A DNA stretch of 10,000 bases, taken from assembly GCF_020217005.1 (NCBI RefSeq), contig NZ_JAIWOI010000176.1, positions 1 to 10,000 of the forward strand, read 5' to 3'. Both the position numbers and the translations under genes were made by a program. The stretch is from Rheinheimera sp. Lineage in GTDB: Bacteria > Pseudomonadota > Gammaproteobacteria > Enterobacterales > Alteromonadaceae. The notes under the pieces were generated by a model that saw nothing but the letters and a program-made list of their open reading frames with translations, ran no database searches and was not told the DNA's origin. This document shows, piece after piece, positions 7,191 through 10,000 of the stretch (position 1 is the first letter of the stretch; every line of letters begins with the position of its first letter).

Positions 7191-7219
7191 TTCACTTTTA
7201 GATAAAACTACTTTATAAA
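7191..7219 (+). promoter_or_regulatory. Sigma-70 promoter of the repressor gene
   Basis: TTCACT (7191-7196, 4 of 6) and TATAAA (7214-7219, 5 of 6) are separated by 17 nt. The start would fall near 7226, inside the adjacent operator, giving a leader of about 117 nt before the repressor ATG. Confidence 0.55.
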
Positions 7220-7233
7220 TGATATCGGTTACA
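7220..7233. promoter_or_regulatory. GalR-type operator at the start of the repressor transcript
   Basis: TGATATCGGTTACA matches TGTAAnCGnTTACA at 10 of 12 defined positions and has the central CG. It lies directly after the -10 and over the predicted transcription start, so autorepression is likely. Its centre is 173 bp from that of the operator at 7043-7064. Confidence 0.6.
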
Positions 7234-7282
7234 TCAACAGCTCAGACAAAAATAAAATCTTTGATAACAACCAGGCAAACAG

Positions 7283-7333
7283 ATGCACCTTATTGAATAT
7301 CCAGATAAAATCCGGAGCAAATTATTAAAGTGA
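7283..7333 (+). CDS. Possible 16-codon upstream ORF in the repressor leader
   Basis: ATG at 7283 opens MHLIEYPDKIRSKLLK and ends with TGA at 7331-7333, nine bases before the repressor ATG and in the same frame. An AGG lies 7-8 nt upstream of its ATG, whereas the repressor start has only a weak Shine-Dalgarno match. Coupled re-initiation on the repressor is therefore possible. The ORF is short enough to arise by chance, and there is no evidence that the peptide has a function. Confidence 0.25.
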   Translation: MHLIEYPDKIRSKLLK

Positions 7334-7342
7334 AACAAGCCC

Positions 7343-8356
7343 ATGTCCACTATTCGTGACGTAGCCGAACTGGCAGCTGTCTCAGTTGCCACAGTATCCA
7401 GAGCTTTGCAGCAACCTGAATTGGTGTCGCTAAAGACAAGAACCAAAGTGCTGACAGCAGTAAAACAGCTGGGTTACAAACCCAATCTGATGGCGGTGAA
7501 ATTTCGCTCGGGTAAAACCCGTAATCTGGTCGTCCTGGTGCCTACTGTAGCCAACGTATTTTTTGCCAGAGTCATCAGCGGCATGCAGCAGGCAGCCCAT
7601 GACAAAGGCTATTCATTGCTGCTGTGTAATACGCTGGCGGATGAGGAAATGGAACAAAGTTATGCCCGTATGGTGCATACCTCACAAGCAGATGGCTTAA
7701 TTCAACTCAGGGCTCATAACCCTTTTGCTGCGCTGGAAATGAAGGCCGGCAGCCAGCTGCCTATGGTCAATGCCTGTGAAGTATTAGACCGTATCGCCTG
7801 TCCTACTGTGCTGCTGGATAACAGAGCCGCAGCATGCGCCATGACCGAACATTTATTAGAGCTGGGCCACAAACGCATCGCCATGATTAAAGGCCCAGCC
7901 CGTAGCCCACTCACCCGTGACAGAGTGGCCGGATACAGGGATGCACTCAATGCTGCTGGTGTGGCTTTTGATGAAAGCCTGCTTTGCCCCGGTGATTTCA
8001 CCTTGCAATCCGGCCACAAAGCAGCGACTGAACTATTAGCTCTGCCCAACCCACCAACAGCCATGTTTTGTGAAAACGACGAAATGGCGATAGGAGCTAT
8101 TCAGGGCATTAAACAAGCAGGTTTCAGCGTACCTGCTGATATTTCGGTAGCTGGCTTTGATGATATCTCTTTTGCAGCCTTTGCCGATCCACCACTGACC
8201 ACCATAGCTCAGCCTGCAGAAGAGTTTGGCAGCACTGCTGTGACCTTATTAGTGGACTTAATTGAAGGTCGTTTGGGTAAAGCGCCTAAAGTCATTTTAC
8301 CTTTTGACCTTATTCAACGTGCCAGCACAGGTCCTGCTCCGGCAGGGAGAGGCTGA
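7343..8356 (+). CDS. LacI/GalR-family transcriptional repressor, CytR-like
   Basis: This 337-residue regulator has an N-terminal helix-turn-helix, TIRDVAELAAVSVATVSRAL (3-22). Its specificity residues Val15, Ala16 and Arg20 are the GalR set. The hinge helix around NLMAVKFRSGKT (48-59) has Phe54 where LacI and PurR have the DNA-intercalating leucine. The rest is a periplasmic-binding-protein-like effector domain with LELGHKRIAMIKGP, PPTAMFCENDEMAIGAI and DPPLTTIAQP, a wording close to CytR. The start is the standard one for the family although its Shine-Dalgarno is weak. It diverges from the catabolic block and shares a 365-bp control region with two matching operators, so it most likely represses both the block and itself and is released by a pathway sugar. 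The TIM-barrel gene follows 32 bp downstream, probably in the same transcript. The effector is unknown. Confidence 0.92.
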   Translation: MSTIRDVAELAAVSVATVSRALQQPELVSLKTRTKVLTAVKQLGYKPNLMAVKFRSGKTRNLVVLVPTVANVFFARVISGMQQAAHDKGYSLLLCNTLADEEMEQSYARMVHTSQADGLIQLRAHNPFAALEMKAGSQLPMVNACEVLDRIACPTVLLDNRAAACAMTEHLLELGHKRIAMIKGPARSPLTRDRVAGYRDALNAAGVAFDESLLCPGDFTLQSGHKAATELLALPNPPTAMFCENDEMAIGAIQGIKQAGFSVPADISVAGFDDISFAAFADPPLTTIAQPAEEFGSTAVTLLVDLIEGRLGKAPKVILPFDLIQRASTGPAPAGRG

Positions 8357-8388
8357 CCTCAATCATAGAGCCAGAGCAGGAGCAAGTT

Positions 8389-9288
8389 ATGCCATACGAC
8401 CATTCGACCTTAGAACAAAAACCAGAACTGCTGGATCAACAGCGGAGACAATTTCTGAAACTCAGTGCCCTGGGTTTGGGTGTCGCAGGTTTAGGTATGG
8501 CGTCTTTGCCATTATCTGCACAAACTAAAGCATCAGCCAGCCCAGCTAAAGTAGTACCAGGGTTACAGCTCTATACACTGCGTGATCTGATGGCAAAAAG
8601 TGTGGCTGACACCTTAAAACTAGTGGCTGGCGTAGGTTACACTCAGGTTGAGTTTGCCGGTTATTACGATCAAAGTGCAACTCAGCTGAAGAAAATTATG
8701 GATAGCGAAGGCCTAAGCTCTCCGTCTTGCCACGTACCGCTTGATGTTATGCAGAAGGATCTGGATAACGTCATAGAGCAGGCGCTCATAGTTGGCCACA
8801 AGTATCTGGTGTTGCCCTACCTGATGGATACAGACCGGAAAACCATAGATCAATACAAAGCCTTAGCGGCCTTTTTAAACAAAGCCGGCGAGAAAATTCA
8901 GGCCGCAGGTATGCAACTGACCTACCACAACCACGACTTTGAGTTTATCAAGCTGTCCGGCCAGGTGCCTTACGATGTGCTGCTGAATGAAACAGACGCC
9001 AAACTGCTGCAAATGGAGCTGGATTTATACTGGGTCGTCAAAGCTGGCCTTAGTCCACTGGATTTAATAGCACGCCAACCAGGCCGCTTCCCACTCTGGC
9101 ATGTCAAAGACATGGACAAAGCCGGAGCTTTTGCTGATGTAGGCAAAGGTGTGATTGATTTTCAGCCTATTTTCGCTAAAGCCAAAGCTGCGGGTTTACG
9201 CCACGCTTTTGTGGAGCGCGACCAAACCGACAATAGAGTAGAAACCATACGCCAGGGTTTTAGTGCTCTGACTAAATTACTAAGCTGA
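8389..9288 (+). CDS. Tat-exported sugar phosphate isomerase/epimerase-like TIM-barrel protein
   Basis: This 299-residue protein has a Tat signal somewhat inside the N-terminus: QRRQFLKLS at 18-26, a hydrophobic stretch to about 43, and probable cleavage near LSAQT (42-46). The mature TIM barrel starts with PGLQLYTLRD (57-66). It has YHNHDFEF (179-186), MELDLYW (209-215), WHVKDMD (237-243) and FVERD (274-278), which supply the likely metal/catalytic residues His180, Asp212, His238 and Glu276. AGGAG lies 6 nt before the ATG. Located 32 bp after the repressor and closed by a terminator, it is probably co-transcribed with the repressor and induced with the pathway. It is only distantly like the other two barrels in the window. 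A periplasmic role in converting or cleaving an oxidised (keto) glycoside is inferred. The reaction is unproven. Confidence 0.87.
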   Translation: MPYDHSTLEQKPELLDQQRRQFLKLSALGLGVAGLGMASLPLSAQTKASASPAKVVPGLQLYTLRDLMAKSVADTLKLVAGVGYTQVEFAGYYDQSATQLKKIMDSEGLSSPSCHVPLDVMQKDLDNVIEQALIVGHKYLVLPYLMDTDRKTIDQYKALAAFLNKAGEKIQAAGMQLTYHNHDFEFIKLSGQVPYDVLLNETDAKLLQMELDLYWVVKAGLSPLDLIARQPGRFPLWHVKDMDKAGAFADVGKGVIDFQPIFAKAKAAGLRHAFVERDQTDNRVETIRQGFSALTKLLS

Positions 9289-9308
9289 GTTTAGTTTTAA
9301 CTCCAGTC

Positions 9309-9341
9309 AAAACAACCGGGCTTTTAGCCCGGTTGTTTTTT
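9309..9341 (+). terminator. Strong intrinsic terminator after the repressor/TIM-barrel operon
   Basis: An 11-bp perfect stem (AACAACCGGGC / GCCCGGTTGTT), extendable to 13 bp with flanking A-T pairs, encloses a 5-nt loop (TTTTA) and runs into a T6 tract. It lies 20 nt after the stop at 9288 and separates this operon from the receptor unit. Confidence 0.93.
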
Positions 9342-9401
9342 ATCCGCAGTTATTTTTTTACAGTCTTATCTGTCCTCTAGCTGATTATTTTCTGGTCAGA
9401 C

Positions 9402-9430
9402 TTGACAGCCGTTAAATTCAGAAGTAAAAC
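9402..9430 (+). promoter_or_regulatory. Sigma-70 promoter for the receptor unit
   Basis: A perfect TTGACA (9402-9407) is followed after 17 nt by TAAAAC (9425-9430, 4 of 6). The start would be near 9437, giving a receptor leader of about 240 nt. It is the best promoter match in the 387-bp gap 9289-9675. The same gap also holds the terminator 9309-9341, two operator-like sites and a second hairpin. Confidence 0.55.
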
Positions 9431-9436
9431 GATTAA
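9425..9436. promoter_or_regulatory. LacI/GalR-type operator overlapping the receptor promoter -10
   Basis: TAAAACGATTAA fits the relaxed pattern TnAAnCGnTTnA at every defined position and overlaps the -10. It shares CGATTAAG with the perfect palindrome 100 bp downstream. It lacks the TGT/ACA ends of the sites near the repressor gene, so it may belong to another LacI-family protein. Confidence 0.45.
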
Positions 9437-9471
9437 GAGATGAATTAAAAAAGTTCATCCAATGATTAAAT

Positions 9472-9511
9472 AAAGCAACTCTATAGCTGAAAAGCCGACA
9501 GTTGCTTTTTT
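9472..9511 (+). terminator. Terminator-like hairpin in the receptor leader
   Basis: A 9-bp stem (AAAGCAACT / AGTTGCTTT) encloses 19 nt, within which GCT-GAAA-AGC forms a small GNRA-capped hairpin, and a T6 tract follows. It lies between the promoter and the receptor gene, so it could end a short transcript or attenuate the receptor mRNA. The 3' arm can alternatively pair with a third copy of the element at 9518-9525. Confidence 0.55.
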
Positions 9512-9523
9512 ATGACGAAGCAA

Positions 9524-9537
9524 CTTAATCGATTAAG
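9524..9537. promoter_or_regulatory. Perfect 14-bp palindrome, LacI/GalR-type operator
   Basis: CTTAATCGATTAAG is a perfect palindrome with central CG, typical of LacI/GalR-family sites. Its centre is exactly 100 bp from that of the operator at 9425-9436. It may act as a downstream roadblock or a second contact for a tetrameric repressor. Confidence 0.55.
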
Positions 9538-9675
9538 CTTGTTTGCCAGATGGTCATCAAACTATGGACCAAAGGCCAAAAAGCCCTGAATGATTAATGC
9601 AATTTAAGCATAGAACACTGTACAGATAATAAAAACATAACGATGCACCATAAATTGACAACAGGATAATTGGAT

Positions 9676-10000
9676 ATGAACAGACAGATATTTAAACCAG
9701 CTTTGTTATCTTTAGCCGTCTCCTCAGCTCTGTGCTCAGGTCTGGCATTGGCGCAGGACGCAAACAAAACTGCTGAAAAGGTAGAAGTCATTGAAGTTAA
9801 AGGTATTCGTGGTTCTCTAATCCGTGCTCAGGCGGAAAAAATGGGCAACTCCTCTATTGTGGAATCCATCTCAGCCGAAGATATAGGTAAATTGCCAGAT
9901 TCTTCTATCGCAGAATCTCTGTCACGTTTACCAGGTTTGTCCGGTGAGCGTGTCGGCGGCCGTACTTCCGGTATCTCAGTCCGTGGTTTTAAAGAAGACT
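9676..10000 (+). CDS. TonB-dependent outer-membrane receptor, N-terminal part (runs off the right edge)
   Basis: The first 108 residues of a TonB-dependent receptor are visible. A Sec signal peptide, MNRQIFKPALLSLAVSSALC onward, ends near LALA-QDA (residue 26). A TonB-box-like stretch, VEVIEVKGIRGS (about 33-44), follows. The plug domain begins with SAEDIGKLPDSSIAESLSRL and continues through RTSGISVRGF. This wording is typical of the large carbohydrate-uptake receptors of Alteromonadales and Xanthomonadales. AGGA lies 9 nt before the ATG. The coding region continues past base 10000 with no stop, so the barrel and substrate cannot be judged. It probably imports the glycoside used by the neighbouring genes, but its control sites differ from theirs, so it could instead begin a separate cluster to the right. 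Confidence 0.9.
   Translation, partial: MNRQIFKPALLSLAVSSALCSGLALAQDANKTAEKVEVIEVKGIRGSLIRAQAEKMGNSSIVESISAEDIGKLPDSSIAESLSRLPGLSGERVGGRTSGISVRGFKED

Noticed and set aside
7714..8064. A 116-codon open frame on the minus strand inside the repressor gene, and similar open frames elsewhere (for example 1220-1408, 2433-2693, 3425-3646, 9594-9791)
   Set aside because: Each lies antisense or out of frame to a gene with clear family motifs, lacks a convincing ribosome binding site, and encodes no recognisable domain.
9500..9525. A canonical antiterminator made by 9500-9507 pairing with 9518-9525
   Set aside because: The downstream partner is transcribed only after the U-tract, so it cannot prevent termination in the usual way. 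It is kept as an alternative fold of read-through RNA only.
9550..9597. A 15-codon ORF (MVIKLWTKGQKALND) between the leader hairpin and the receptor gene
   Set aside because: It has no ribosome binding site and no recognisable composition or context; short ORFs like this arise by chance.
9655..9660. A perfect TTGACA just before the receptor ATG
   Set aside because: It is too close to the start codon: a -10 would fall inside the coding region. The same element at 9402 has a properly spaced -10.
1..10000. tRNA/rRNA genes, CRISPR arrays, insertion sequences or integration sites
   Set aside because: No cloverleaf-like sequence, regularly spaced repeats, transposase or integrase genes, or flanking target duplications were seen.

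Overview
The window looks like chromosomal sequence from a Gram-negative gammaproteobacterium. The evidence is a TonB-dependent receptor, twin-arginine (Tat) signal peptides, a NupG-type permease and a LacI/GalR-type regulator, all with moderate G+C. The style of the receptor and of the carbohydrate genes resembles Alteromonadales and relatives (Rheinheimera/Alishewanella-like). That placement is an impression, not a database result.

Layout. Positions 33-6977 hold six genes on the minus strand. In transcription order they are a Gfo/Idh/MocA-family NAD(P)-dependent oxidoreductase (5811-6977), a cytoplasmic TIM-barrel sugar isomerase/epimerase-like protein (4684-5742), a NupG-like 12-helix permease (3278-4510), a Tat-exported hydroxypyruvate-isomerase-like TIM-barrel protein (2385-3281), a large GMC-family FAD dehydrogenase (583-2274) and its small Tat-exported partner (33-581). 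Gene junctions are tight: a 4-bp overlap at 3278-3281 and a 1-nt gap at 582. The exceptions are a 173-bp gap after the isomerase and a 110-bp gap before the GMC gene. Diverging from this block on the plus strand are a LacI/GalR-family repressor (7343-8356) and a third TIM-barrel protein with a Tat signal (8389-9288), closed by a strong intrinsic terminator (9309-9341). A second plus-strand unit starts near 9402 and leads into a TonB-dependent receptor (9676 onward) that runs off the right edge.

How the genes may work together (inference). The set fits import and catabolism of a glycoside by a 3-keto-sugar route. A receptor brings the glycoside across the outer membrane. A periplasmic GMC dehydrogenase with a predicted 3Fe-4S cysteine motif, exported with its Tat partner, oxidises a sugar hydroxyl. 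Two Tat-exported TIM-barrel enzymes could rearrange or cleave the keto-sugar in the periplasm. The permease takes up the product, and the cytoplasmic isomerase and Gfo/Idh/MocA oxidoreductase finish the conversion. The actual substrate cannot be read from the sequence. The NupG-like permease and CytR-like repressor leave open a nucleoside or other glycoside.

Regulation. The 365-bp divergent region (6978-7342) carries two GalR-type pseudo-palindromes. One sits over the -10 and spacer of the minus-strand promoter and one over the start of the repressor promoter. The 387-bp region before the receptor (9289-9675) holds a terminator, a promoter with an overlapping operator-like site, a second terminator-like hairpin in the leader, and a perfect 14-bp palindrome centred exactly 100 bp from the first operator. 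A 12-bp inverted repeat at 5752-5814 links the stop codon of the oxidoreductase to the ribosome binding site of the isomerase and may couple their translation.
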